From positions 62,001 through 126,000 of the forward strand of contig NZ_JABKKE010000007.1 in NCBI RefSeq assembly GCF_013166575.1: DNA of 64,000 nt, in the 5' to 3' direction. Numbering within the stretch: position 1 is the stretch's first letter; the number at the start of each line of letters is the position of its first letter. The position numbers were made by a program, and so were the translations under genes. The notes under the pieces are model-generated. The model worked only from the letters and a program-made list of their open reading frames with translations. It had not been told where the DNA came from and did not search any database. Origin of the DNA: Xylanibacter rodentium. GTDB taxonomy: Bacteria > Bacteroidota > Bacteroidia > Bacteroidales > Bacteroidaceae. Of the stretch, positions 9,634 through 18,678 are shown piece by piece.

Positions 9634-12216
9634 TCACAGCATGACAACACGGAATGCATATGGCGGCAGAGTGACCGTCAGCTTGCCATCGGCACTTTTC
9701 GTGTACGTGCCACGTTCCACTGAAACACGGGTCTGCCCCGGCTTGCCGCTATATCCTTCGTAACGAACGACATTCGCTATCGGCAGACTTTTCGCATCTA
9801 CTGTAACGGTCAGCTCGACAGGCAGCACATTGGCTATCTTGAGAAAAGCCTGGCCCGTCCTGCTGTCGCGCACTACACTTGTCGCCACACGATGCCCGGC
9901 CACACTGTCGATAGCCATTGTCGAAACGACATACTGATTGCCTGAATATGTAGAGAATAGTCGCTGCGTTTCGTAACTCGGTGTTCTGTCAACGCCCTTG
10001 TTGTCGAAATATATCATGTCCGGACTCCAGTTGCTGTGTCCGTTCTTTGAAAGCAACGGAGCATAAGACGTCATGGCTACCACATCGGCATTACGCTCTA
10101 TATTGCACAAATGCACGGCCTCGGCCAGCGCACAGTCGATATTGCCCTTGCCTTGACGTGCGGCATACTCACCGAGATATACCTTCGGGCCCTTGCGGTC
10201 GTAGTTGTCGTAATAAGTCTGATTGTTCAGGAACCATCCCACACTTTCATAATAATGTTCGTCAACCATGTCAAAGACCTCTTTGTTGTCTTTGGCAAAC
10301 TTCCATCCTTCAACATAATCGGACGAAGGATAATGGAACGGGCCCACTGTGCCACAGACGACAATATCGGGATAGCGCTCTTTGATAGCCTTGCATATCA
10401 TGAGACAGCGCTCTTCAAACGTTGTCGAAATGATATCCTCGTTGCCAATACCGATATACTTCAGGTTGAACGGAGCCGGATGGCCTGCCTCGGCACGCAT
10501 CTTTGCCCATTTGCTCGTAGCCGGATCGCCATTTGCCCACTCTATCAGATCGAGCATCTCCTGTATGTAAGCCTGCATTTCATCCATAGGAATTCCACCC
10601 TGCTGACCGCCATATCCATCCTCGTCCGGACCGGAATTCTGGCATGGCACACCGGCCGCCAATACGGGCAACGGTTCGGCATTCATATCTTCGCAGAACT
10701 GGAAATACTCATAGAATCCAAGTCCGCGTGTCTGATGATAGTTCCAAATGTTGCGGTCGGGCACACGGTCTTCAAGCGGTCCCACGGTGTGATGCCAATG
10801 GTAGATATTTCCCAAACCGTCGCCATGGCTCATACATCCTCCGGGAAAACGCACAAACTTCGGGTGCAAATCGGCAATGACTTGTGCCAGATCTTTGCGC
10901 AAACCGTTTTTATGTCCGTTGAACGTATCCTGAGGAAACAGGCTTATCATGTCCACAGCCGCCTCATTACCTTTCTCAGGCACAATCATCAGTTCTGCCT
11001 TTTCGGCCGATTCGGATGCTTCGAGCACTGCGTCATACCTATGCCACTCTTCACCGGCACCCTTTGTATCTATGCGTGCCGACGCTATCACACGCCCGCC
11101 GTCTACAAGTGCCACGGTAAATCGTTTGGCCTGTCCGCCGATATTACGCACACGGAAACTGAAATCATACTTTGCCCCACGTTCTATACGCATACCGTCC
11201 CATCCCGAATTATACAGCGTATCGGCTGTAAGAACGGCATAATGGGGATTGTTCTTGCTCAACGGGCCGTCTGTCATAATCCTTATATCACCTCCCGACG
11301 AGCGCCACGCCGTAGCGGCTCCCCACTCACGACGATCGGCCGAAGTGTATTCGAAGTCACGATTCTGCACCATTTCAGCATACAGTCCGCCGTCGGCAGC
11401 ATAGCTTATATCCTCAAAGAAAACACCAACGAGCTTGTCGCTGATGGCTTTCTGACGTTTACCGTCTATAGTCATAGCGGCCTTCACACCCTTTCCGCCC
11501 AAAGCCTCGAACAGCCGTCCGTCGTCAGCAAGTTTTTCACCATAGCGTGCGCTCTCCGTGGCAAGTTTGGCAAAATAGTTTACCAACGTATCAGTCCGGT
11601 CTTGCCCAACATTCCACATATATCCAGTAAAAGTGTTGTCTCCAATCTTTACCGTGTCCGGCATGACATATGCATCGGCATATTCAGCCGGAGTAGCAGC
11701 CACATCAGGTGTGAAATGGCGGAACGCTGCGTCGGTCGATGTCTTGCGCACACCGCCGTCCTTGGTCTTGAAAAGCACGGTATAGCGCCCACCGCCGTCA
11801 TGACGTATCACCGGAGCGAGACACCCCTTGACAGACATTCGCGGATAGTCCTGCGGGCGCCATGTGACAAGGTCTGCCGACCAAGCCACGGCAAAGCACG
11901 GTGAATAGTCGTTCACCTGAAACACAACGGCATAGCCACCACTCTCCAAACGGGTAATAAACGGTGAATACATCCGTTTTTCCGCCCCCCAACGCGAATA
12001 ATCGGAAGAGAAAAGCTGTCCGATGTGTCTGAATGTGCTGTCGTTGACGGCATACGCCGCATGAAATCCATGCTTTTCACCCGGACTGTACAGGAACAGC
12101 CGTGACTCACTGGCTGCCGGTTCAGCTTCTTTACGGTCGGCCTTGCCAGCCGCCACCACCGTCGCCTGACCCATCATGAGCAGTGAAAGCAAGGATAGAG
12201 TAAGATGATTCTTCAT
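9634..12216 (-). CDS. Secreted GH51 alpha-L-arabinofuranosidase with an N-terminal propeller-like extension
   Basis: This 860-residue protein has a signal peptide (1-22). Residues ~38-235 resemble part of a GH43-type beta-propeller (FLYSPGEKHGFHAAY, APVIRHDGGGRYTVLFK). A CBM4/9-like sandwich and the GH51 barrel follow from about 245. In the barrel VRFPGGC is at 455-461, the general acid/base is Glu593 in GIGNED, and the nucleophile is Glu683 in YLGEYA. The C-terminal beta domain is at ~755-860. GH51 enzymes release terminal arabinofuranose from arabinoxylan or arabinan. It is in the periplasm or on the surface. It is transcribed alone and divergently from the sensor-like gene at 12462, which could respond to its product. 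The propeller-like part is inferred by eye and may be only a remnant. Confidence 0.92.
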   Translation of the reverse strand: MKNHLTLSLLSLLMMGQATVVAAGKADRKEAEPAASESRLFLYSPGEKHGFHAAYAVNDSTFRHIGQLFSSDYSRWGAEKRMYSPFITRLESGGYAVVFQVNDYSPCFAVAWSADLVTWRPQDYPRMSVKGCLAPVIRHDGGGRYTVLFKTKDGGVRKTSTDAAFRHFTPDVAATPAEYADAYVMPDTVKIGDNTFTGYMWNVGQDRTDTLVNYFAKLATESARYGEKLADDGRLFEALGGKGVKAAMTIDGKRQKAISDKLVGVFFEDISYAADGGLYAEMVQNRDFEYTSADRREWGAATAWRSSGGDIRIMTDGPLSKNNPHYAVLTADTLYNSGWDGMRIERGAKYDFSFRVRNIGGQAKRFTVALVDGGRVIASARIDTKGAGEEWHRYDAVLEASESAEKAELMIVPEKGNEAAVDMISLFPQDTFNGHKNGLRKDLAQVIADLHPKFVRFPGGCMSHGDGLGNIYHWHHTVGPLEDRVPDRNIWNYHQTRGLGFYEYFQFCEDMNAEPLPVLAAGVPCQNSGPDEDGYGGQQGGIPMDEMQAYIQEMLDLIEWANGDPATSKWAKMRAEAGHPAPFNLKYIGIGNEDIISTTFEERCLMICKAIKERYPDIVVCGTVGPFHYPSSDYVEGWKFAKDNKEVFDMVDEHYYESVGWFLNNQTYYDNYDRKGPKVYLGEYAARQGKGNIDCALAEAVHLCNIERNADVVAMTSYAPLLSKNGHSNWSPDMIYFDNKGVDRTPSYETQRLFSTYSGNQYVVSTMAIDSVAGHRVATSVVRDSRTGQAFLKIANVLPVELTVTVDAKSLPIANVVRYEGYSGKPGQTRVSVERGTYTKSADGKLTVTLPPYAFRVVML

Positions 12217-12301
12217 AATCTGAAAGTTCTATATGTTTTTTTCTTTTATGGTTAGTTCTTAAATTCCAAATATCCCTCACGTATATTTACGTTTTATGCC
12301 G

Positions 12302-12333
12302 CGAAGATACTTATTTATGTCCATAACTACAAA
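12302..12333 (-). promoter_or_regulatory. Promoter of the GH51 gene
   Basis: The reverse strand has TTTG (12330-12333), a 20-base gap and TATCTTCG (12302-12309), close to the Bacteroidetes consensus. The leader would be about 80 bases. Confidence 0.7.
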
Positions 12334-12404
12334 TTTATTTCCCTTGACAGAATCTTAAAGATGGTTAAAAGCGTCTTTCGTTTCAATAATTGAAAAAAAA
12401 TAAG

Positions 12405-12411
12405 TACCTTG
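12405..12411 (+). promoter_or_regulatory. Likely -7 element of the sensor gene
   Basis: TACCTTG, followed by C, resembles the -7 element, though one T short. It argues for the ATG at 12462 and against an in-frame codon at 12390, which lies upstream of it. Confidence 0.45.
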
Positions 12412-12461
12412 CAACGTTTTTCAGAGCAAGACAGACTATTATACAAGATAACATCAAGATT

Positions 12462-15128
12462 ATGACTGATTTACATATAAAAACAGATAGAATATTGAAA
12501 GCAACCGTGACTACGCTTTTCACTACTGCGACTATGCTACTCTTGAATCCTCCAACAATTGAAGCCCAACAATTAAAGGCCTCACTATCGCACTATTCCA
12601 CTGACGACGGTCTGGCAAGCAATGCTGTTTCGTGCATAAGGCAAGACGACTATGGATATGTATGGATAGCCACATGGAACGGGTTGTCACGTTTTGACGG
12701 TTTTTCGTTCTACAACTATGATACGGGTAGCGCAAGCGGTATCTCTATGTTGCATAACCGTATCATAGACATTGCGACAGACCAGCAACAGAACATATGG
12801 ATGAGAATGTACGACGGACGCATCTTCGTGCTCAACCGTATCACCGATACGATAGAGAATCCGTTACGGAAAATTTCCGGATACCGGAATTTCAAGACGT
12901 CGCAGCCCCTAACCATCACATCTGCCGGCGATGTGATGGCCGTAATAGACGGTGTAGGCATATACTGTATGAGACTCGACCGCAACGGTATGAAAACCAA
13001 ACTGATAGACACCGGCAAACTCACCGTGACATCAATAGCTGAAGGTTATCGCGACGATATATGGGTGGGCACGGACAATGGCATACACCGTCTCAATATG
13101 AACAACGATAACATTGAACGTAATGGTTTTTTCCCCGATGAGCACATCAAATGCATGTACTCCAACGGATACAACATTTACGCCGGAACACAATCAGGAC
13201 ACATCCTGTCTTTCGCATACGGACAGGAGCCGAAAACAATAAAAGAGATGGGACAGACCATATCATCGATATTCGTAGACAGCCACGGACTTATGTGGTT
13301 CACCACTGACAAGCAGGGAGTATCGCGGATGAACATGGAAACAGGCGACGTGAAAGACTTCACCCAAAAAGTGGCTGTACCCGAATACGACGTGCGCGGG
13401 GCAAAGATATCGGAGGTGAACCATACCGTATGGATAAACATGAACCACGGAGGCTTCGGATACTACAACCGCGAGACCGACAATGTAGAGTATTTCCACA
13501 ATGACCCGACCAATTCATGGAACCTTTCAAACACGGTGGCGACCTATCTGGCACTGCCCGAGGGTGTGGTATGGGAATCAACAATACGCAAAGGACTCGA
13601 AAAACTGGAACTGCTCAAACAGACCATACATCGCAGACAACTGTTTTCTGACAACAACGAAGTGAACCTCAACGAGATACGCGCCATTCATTACGACGTA
13701 CGGAGCCGACAGCTGCTCATGGGCAACAAATACAGCAACCTGATATTCATGACACCCGACGACAGCGTGACTTCCATAATCAGCGATGACGGTAGCGGAC
13801 ACATGCTGGGACGCATCTACGGTATCAATCGTGACAGAGACGGCAACTACTGGATTTGCTCGAAAGGCACTGGAGTAATCAGAATAGCACCCGACAAAGA
13901 CAACAGTACCGGCAGGTTCACATTCTTCACCAACGACAGAGAAAATCCCGCAAGTCTCAGTTCCAACAACGCCTATCGCTCTGTAGAGGACAAGAACGGG
14001 AATATCTGGGTGGCCACATACGGAGGAGGAGTAAACATAATTACCAAAGACGGCAACGGGCGATATGTCGCACTCAACAACCGCAATGTAATGAGGCACT
14101 ATCCGCGCAACTCATATCATAAAGTGAGAACAATGGCCATCGACAAGGAAGGCAACGTATGGGCCGGAACCACAGACGGGCTTCTTATAATGTCATACTC
14201 TGACAACAAGATCAGAATGCTGCGCGTGTCGGAGACAACAAACGGTGAACGCGACCTGAAGAGCAAAGACATCGTAACACTGGCATGCGATGCCGACGGC
14301 TCGATGTGGATAGGCACCAACGGCGGCGGCCTGAGCCACACTGTAGGAAAAGACGAAAACGGCAATTGGCTATTTGAGACATTCGACATCAAGAGCGGAC
14401 TGCCGTCGGAGGAAATCAAAAGCATCACTTTTGATGAAAAAGGCAATGTATGGCTGGCTACCGATCACATGATATGCTCGTTTGACGTGAAAAAGCGCAT
14501 ATTCAGCACATTCTCCATGCTTGACGGTGTGGACGACACCATATTCTCGGAAGGTGCGGCAATAACAATGCCTGACGGCAACATCATCTTCGGCACACTA
14601 AACGGATACTACATTGTAGACCGCAAAAAACTGAGCACCCAGACCGGCTCTATGCTAAAACTGAAAATCACAGACTTCTATATGGACGGCATACTGATGA
14701 GCCCGAGGCTCAACGGTGATTTCAACGCGTATGTACCCGACTGCAAAGAAGTAAACCTACCCGATGCGGACAGGAATATTTCATTCCGCTTTGCCGCACT
14801 AAACTATCAGTTGCAACATCGTGTGCACTACCAATACATGATGGAAGGCATAGACAGCGAATGGAAGAATGCCGACAAGTCGCGCACGGCAACGTACGCC
14901 GGACTGAAGCCCGGCAAGCATCGTTTCATGGTGAAGGCTTTCCTTCTCGAATCGCCCGACAACTATGACATACGCACTATCGACGTGATTGTGCCACGAG
15001 ATTTCATGTTTTCCTCTGATGCAGTCTGGATATATATGGTGATTATATCCGCACTAATCTTAACAGGAATGTATTTGTATCAGGAAAGACTGAAAAAAAG
15101 CAGTGAAAAACTTGGCAAGTTGAAATAA
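12462..15128 (+). CDS. Periplasmic propeller sensor of the hybrid two-component type, lacking kinase and regulator domains
   Basis: The 888-residue protein begins with a signal/anchor (ILKATVTTLFTTATMLLLN), then SLSHYSTDDGLASNAVSCI. It continues with repeated Reg_prop blades such as GYVWIATWNGLSRFDG, GNIWVATYGGG, GNVWAGTTDG and GSMWIGTNGGG. A Y_Y_Y domain follows (FRFAALNYQLQHRVHYQYMMEG), then one membrane helix near the end. It stops 15 or so residues after the helix (YLYQERLKKSSEKLGKLK). Full hybrid sensors continue for 400-500 residues with kinase, receiver and AraC domains. Here the stop is followed at once by a promoter and an RNA candidate, with no kinase fragments in the spacer. It is either a truncated gene or a sensor that signals through a partner. 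The divergent GH51 gene suggests an arabino-oligosaccharide ligand. Confidence 0.85.
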   Translation: MTDLHIKTDRILKATVTTLFTTATMLLLNPPTIEAQQLKASLSHYSTDDGLASNAVSCIRQDDYGYVWIATWNGLSRFDGFSFYNYDTGSASGISMLHNRIIDIATDQQQNIWMRMYDGRIFVLNRITDTIENPLRKISGYRNFKTSQPLTITSAGDVMAVIDGVGIYCMRLDRNGMKTKLIDTGKLTVTSIAEGYRDDIWVGTDNGIHRLNMNNDNIERNGFFPDEHIKCMYSNGYNIYAGTQSGHILSFAYGQEPKTIKEMGQTISSIFVDSHGLMWFTTDKQGVSRMNMETGDVKDFTQKVAVPEYDVRGAKISEVNHTVWINMNHGGFGYYNRETDNVEYFHNDPTNSWNLSNTVATYLALPEGVVWESTIRKGLEKLELLKQTIHRRQLFSDNNEVNLNEIRAIHYDVRSRQLLMGNKYSNLIFMTPDDSVTSIISDDGSGHMLGRIYGINRDRDGNYWICSKGTGVIRIAPDKDNSTGRFTFFTNDRENPASLSSNNAYRSVEDKNGNIWVATYGGGVNIITKDGNGRYVALNNRNVMRHYPRNSYHKVRTMAIDKEGNVWAGTTDGLLIMSYSDNKIRMLRVSETTNGERDLKSKDIVTLACDADGSMWIGTNGGGLSHTVGKDENGNWLFETFDIKSGLPSEEIKSITFDEKGNVWLATDHMICSFDVKKRIFSTFSMLDGVDDTIFSEGAAITMPDGNIIFGTLNGYYIVDRKKLSTQTGSMLKLKITDFYMDGILMSPRLNGDFNAYVPDCKEVNLPDADRNISFRFAALNYQLQHRVHYQYMMEGIDSEWKNADKSRTATYAGLKPGKHRFMVKAFLLESPDNYDIRTIDVIVPRDFMFSSDAVWIYMVIISALILTGMYLYQERLKKSSEKLGKLK

Positions 15129-15142
15129 TCACATTAACTTTG
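15112..15142 (+). promoter_or_regulatory. Promoter of the structured RNA / ribE transcript
   Basis: TTGG at 15112-15115 and TAACTTTG at 15135-15142, 19 bases apart, give a good -33/-7 pair. It overlaps the last codons of the sensor gene. Transcription would begin near 15150. Confidence 0.75.
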
Positions 15143-15149
15143 CAAACAG

Positions 15150-15350
15150 AAAGGTATATTAGCCGCATCGGTTAGATTGGGATACTCATCAAATAAACTG
15201 AAAACCGAGAATACTTCTCTTATCAATGGCGGGCCACAATCTTCCATCGGGAAGACAGCAGACAATGCCGGTGGATTACAAAGATGGAGAGCTCTCAAAT
15301 CTTATCTTAATAGGAGTTTTCATCACATCACCGGTGCGGCTCTTTTTTTG
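15150..15350 (+). ncRNA. Structured RNA candidate of about 200 nt, class uncertain (6S-like RNA or ribE leader)
   Basis: The region starts after a good promoter. Bases 15161-15172 (AGCCGCATCGGT) pair with 15330-15341 (ACCGGTGCGGCT) over 12 positions with one G-U pair, and seven T follow at 15343-15349. The enclosed ~157 bases can fold partly as a rod: a terminal hairpin CTTCC-ATC-GGGAAG near its middle, short helices either side and a large internal bubble. Size, paired ends, terminal U tract and rod shape fit 6S RNA, a regulator that binds RNA polymerase. An unknown riboswitch for ribE, which starts 40 bases later, is the other reading. I do not see the conserved FMN riboswitch segments. No protein-coding frame in the segment looks real. 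Confidence 0.55.
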
Positions 15351-15389
15351 TATCATCACAATTACCGGATAAAACAAACGACAAACATC

Positions 15390-15989
15390 ATGTTTTCAGG
15401 AATAATTGAAGAATTTGCCACTGTCGTGGCTATAAGAAAAGACCGTGGGAACATTGATTTCTCACTGAAATGTTCATTCGCCGACGAACTCAAAACAGAT
15501 CAAAGCGTGGCCCACAACGGAGTATGCCTGACGGTGGTGAGCATAGCCAACGGCACATACACTGTCACGGCAATGAAGGAGACGCTCGAGCGTAGCAATC
15601 TCAGTTTGCTGAAAGTGGGCGACAAGGTAAACATAGAGCGTTCGATGCAGATGAACGGACGCCTTGACGGTCATATCGTTCAAGGGCATGTAGACTTAAC
15701 GGCACGTTGTACAGCCATGGAAGATGCCGATGGAAGCACATACTTCACATTCACATACGAAACCGACAAGGAGATGGCACGACACGGCTACTTTACTGTA
15801 GACAAAGGCAGCGTAACTGTCAACGGTGTGTCTCTCACTGTATGCAACCCCACAGCCGACACTTTCCGGGTGGCCATAATACCGTACACGCTTGAACACA
15901 CCAACTTCTGCGATATCCGTGTCGGCTCGGTGGTCAACATCGAATTCGATATCCTTGGAAAATACATCGCAAGACTGAGCCAATTGTAA
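15390..15989 (+). CDS. ribE: Riboflavin synthase alpha subunit
   Basis: The 199-residue protein starts MFSGIIEEFATVV, the expected N-terminus, and contains two lumazine-binding halves of about 95 residues each. The motifs are VAHNGVCLTVV with MNGRLDGHIVQGHVD in the first and TVNGVSLTVCNP in the second. It dismutates two 6,7-dimethyl-8-ribityllumazine molecules to riboflavin. The frame is open upstream to 15177, but that part runs through the RNA candidate and lacks homology-like features, so ATG 15390 is chosen. The C-terminus IEFDILGKYIARL is typical. It may be expressed by read-through of the U tract at 15343. Confidence 0.96.
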   Translation: MFSGIIEEFATVVAIRKDRGNIDFSLKCSFADELKTDQSVAHNGVCLTVVSIANGTYTVTAMKETLERSNLSLLKVGDKVNIERSMQMNGRLDGHIVQGHVDLTARCTAMEDADGSTYFTFTYETDKEMARHGYFTVDKGSVTVNGVSLTVCNPTADTFRVAIIPYTLEHTNFCDIRVGSVVNIEFDILGKYIARLSQL

Positions 15990-16003
15990 ACAAACATTAA
16001 AAG

Positions 16004-16033
16004 CGCCAAATCTCATCGAGGATTTGGCGTTAT
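16004..16033 (+). terminator. ribE terminator
   Basis: CGCCAAATC at 16004-16012 pairs with GATTTGGCG at 16021-16029, with T-rich sequence after it. Confidence 0.7.
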
Positions 16034-16090
16034 TATTCTACTAACTTCCGACATATATACATTATTTTTTCATAAAGAATATATTCTTCT

Positions 16091-16098
16091 TAATTTTG
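16091..16098 (+). promoter_or_regulatory. -7 element of the TolC-MacAB-LytST operon
   Basis: TAATTTTGCAGC lies 26 bases before the ATG at 16124 and matches the TAnnTTTG consensus. Confidence 0.7.
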
Positions 16099-16123
16099 CA
16101 GCGTAAAAAACAAACGGAAGAAT

Positions 16124-17470
16124 ATGAACAAAGGTATTATGCTCATCGGAACCATTCTGCTGACCGCTGTATCTGCCAGCGCAGACAATCCGAAGAAATG
16201 GACGTTGGAGGAATGTATAAACTATGCTATGACCAACAACATAACTCTGAAAAAGACACGGTTGGAAAAGCAATCGGCAACCGAAGACCTGAAACAATCG
16301 AAAGCCGCATTACTGCCTTCGTTTAATTTATCAACCAATCAGTCGATCGGTTACCGACCGTGGGTAAACGATGGCGTAAGTACGGTAAACAACGGCACCG
16401 TATCCACAAGCATAAACAAGACATCTTATAACGGAAGCTACGGGTTGAATACAAGTTGGACCGTATGGAACGGTAACCGTAACCTCAACACCGTCAAACA
16501 GAACAGACTGGCAGAACAGCAGGCAGAACTGAACTCTGACATTACTGCCAACAGCATACAGGAACAGATAATCCAATTGTACGTACAGATTCTGTATCTG
16601 AAAGAAGCTATCAATGTCTGCCGCAACAACTACGAGACGGCACTCAAGAACGAAGAGCGCGGCAAGGAAATGGTTGAAGCCGGAAATATGTCGAAAGCCG
16701 ACTTGGCACAACTGACGGCACAGACCGCTACAGACAAATATAACATTACAGAAGCGGAAAGCAATCTGGCCGGATACAGGCTGCAACTTAAACAGTTGCT
16801 TGAGATAACCGGCGAGGAGGATTTTGACATATACATACCTGAAATATCCGACAACAAGGCCATGAAAGAGATTCCACCGCTCGAGACTGTATATGAAACG
16901 GCCCTGACCACACGCCCCGAAATAGAGAACGGCAGACTGGCAATAGAAAACAGCAAGTTAGGCATATCTATAGCAAAATCCGGCAAGATGCCGACGATAA
17001 GCCTTACCGGAGGAGTTGGCACAAACACGACATCAATGAATTCAAGAACATGGGGCACACAGATTAAAACAAACATGGACGCATCCGTTGGAGCGACATT
17101 GAGCATACCCCTCTTCGACAACCGCTCAACGCGTACCGCCGTAAACAAGGCCAAACTGCAACAGGAAGAGAGTCTGCTCGACCTTCAGGACCGACAAAAA
17201 CAACTGTACAGCACAATCGAGGGGTATTGGCTCGACGCCTATACCAACCAACAGAAGTTCAAAGCCGCACAAGCCAGTGTGGAAAGCGAACAAGCCGGAT
17301 ATGATCTTGTGAGCGAGCAATTTCGCCTCGGCATGAAAAACATCATAGAGCTGATGACAGGCAAGAACAATCTGCTCAACGCACAGCAGAACCGACTTCA
17401 AAGCAAGTACATGACAATACTCAACATACAGATACTGAACTTTTACAAAGGAGAGCCGGCAAAACTATAA
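16124..17470 (+). CDS. tolC: TolC-family outer membrane efflux protein
   Basis: The 448-residue protein has a signal peptide (to about residue 20, SASA). Two outer-membrane-efflux repeats follow, each with long coiled-coil helices: WTLEECINYAMTNNITLKK at the first and PEIENGRLAIENSKLGISIAKSG at the second. It forms the trimeric channel of a tripartite exporter. It is the first gene of a tight operon with an adaptor, ABC ATPase and MacB-type permease, so the exit duct and pump are co-expressed. All landmarks and length are normal for Bacteroidetes members. Confidence 0.93.
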   Translation: MNKGIMLIGTILLTAVSASADNPKKWTLEECINYAMTNNITLKKTRLEKQSATEDLKQSKAALLPSFNLSTNQSIGYRPWVNDGVSTVNNGTVSTSINKTSYNGSYGLNTSWTVWNGNRNLNTVKQNRLAEQQAELNSDITANSIQEQIIQLYVQILYLKEAINVCRNNYETALKNEERGKEMVEAGNMSKADLAQLTAQTATDKYNITEAESNLAGYRLQLKQLLEITGEEDFDIYIPEISDNKAMKEIPPLETVYETALTTRPEIENGRLAIENSKLGISIAKSGKMPTISLTGGVGTNTTSMNSRTWGTQIKTNMDASVGATLSIPLFDNRSTRTAVNKAKLQQEESLLDLQDRQKQLYSTIEGYWLDAYTNQQKFKAAQASVESEQAGYDLVSEQFRLGMKNIIELMTGKNNLLNAQQNRLQSKYMTILNIQILNFYKGEPAKL

Positions 17471-17497
17471 CCAAACAATAACATCATTCACAACAAT

Positions 17498-18676
17498 ATG
17501 AAAAGAATAAGCAAAATATGGATAGGCGTAATTGCCGTGGCAATAATCGCCGTTGCAGTATGGATGCTGTCGGGAATAAAAAAAGAGCGGCAGATTTCGT
17601 TCGAGACAGACAAAGTGAAAAAAACCGATATACAAAACAGCATCACCGCCACGGGAACCATCGAACCCGTAACATCGGTCACGGTAGGCACACAGGTATC
17701 GGGAATTGTCAGCAAACTGTTCGTTGACTACAACAGTGTGGTGAAAAAAGGACAGATAATAGCCGAACTTGACAAGACGAACCTGACAAGCGAACTAAAC
17801 ACCGCCAAAGCCAACCTGTCAAGCGCGCAAAGCACATTGGCATACGAAACAGCCAACTACAAACGTTACAAGACATTGTTTGACAAGGGGCTGGTGAGTG
17901 CCGACGACTATGAGAACGCCGAACTGAGTTATCTGAAAGCCAAAGAGGCCGTAGCCACATCAAGAGAAACGGTACGGAAAGCACAGACCAATCTAGGCTA
18001 TGCCACAATAACATCGCCAATAGACGGTGTTGTATTGTCGAAATCGGTAGAAGAAGGCCAGACTGTGGCTGCCAGTTTCAGCACTCCCGAACTGTTCAAC
18101 ATAGCCCAAGACCTGACAGACATGCGAGTGGTAGCTGACGTAGATGAAGCGGACATAGGCGACGTGCACGAAGGAGAGCGCGTCACGTTCACTGTGGATG
18201 CTTATCCTAACGACACATTCGAAGGAGAGGTTACCCAAGTGCGTCAGGAAGCCACAACAACAAACAATGTCGTAACATATGAAGTTGTAATAAGCGCCCC
18301 GAATGCCGACCTGAAACTGAAGCCAGGACTCACAGCCAATGTAACCATATACACATCCGGGAAACAGGGTGTATTGGTTGTCCCCAGCAAAGCACTGAGA
18401 CTGATGCCAACGGCAGAAACTGTCGGCAACAAATACAAGATTGCCGACAACAACGGAAAGAACAAAGTATGGACATTCGACGGGAAGACCCTTACAGCAC
18501 ATAACGTACAGACCGGAATGACCGACGGGGTGAACACCGAAATAGCCGGCGACATAACCGAAGGAACAGTCATCGTTACCGAGATTAACGAAATCGGTAC
18601 TGGGGACGCACAGGAGCAAAGCCGTGAACAATCACCATTCGCACCGGGTCCGAGGAAAAATGAAAAGAAAAAATAA
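17498..18676 (+). CDS. macA: MacA-like periplasmic adaptor (HlyD family)
   Basis: The 392-residue protein has one N-terminal membrane anchor (about residues 8-27). A barrel-sandwich lipoyl half (GTIEPVTSVTVGTQVSGIV) is next, then a helical hairpin rich in Ala, Lys and Glu (~95-165) and the returning lipoyl half TITSPIDGVVLSKSVEEGQTV. The beta-barrel and membrane-proximal domains complete it. It links the inner membrane pump to the TolC channel. The C-terminus is charged (PGPRKNEKKK). The stop is two bases from the start of the ATPase gene, so all pump parts are translated together. Confidence 0.93.
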   Translation: MKRISKIWIGVIAVAIIAVAVWMLSGIKKERQISFETDKVKKTDIQNSITATGTIEPVTSVTVGTQVSGIVSKLFVDYNSVVKKGQIIAELDKTNLTSELNTAKANLSSAQSTLAYETANYKRYKTLFDKGLVSADDYENAELSYLKAKEAVATSRETVRKAQTNLGYATITSPIDGVVLSKSVEEGQTVAASFSTPELFNIAQDLTDMRVVADVDEADIGDVHEGERVTFTVDAYPNDTFEGEVTQVRQEATTTNNVVTYEVVISAPNADLKLKPGLTANVTIYTSGKQGVLVVPSKALRLMPTAETVGNKYKIADNNGKNKVWTFDGKTLTAHNVQTGMTDGVNTEIAGDITEGTVIVTEINEIGTGDAQEQSREQSPFAPGPRKNEKKK

Positions 18677-18678
18677 CC

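Noticed and set aside
10111..11904. A 597-codon open frame on the forward strand
   Set aside because: It is exactly antisense to the GH51 gene, has no domain-like or promoter features and runs inside a well-supported gene.
15150..15350. Cobalamin or FMN riboswitch
   Set aside because: A short GCCACA...GGGAAG...AGCAGAC-like stretch recalls the B12 box, but the preceding conserved P3 and GAA segments were not found; the FMN-type conserved segments are also absent. A general structured RNA is the safer call.
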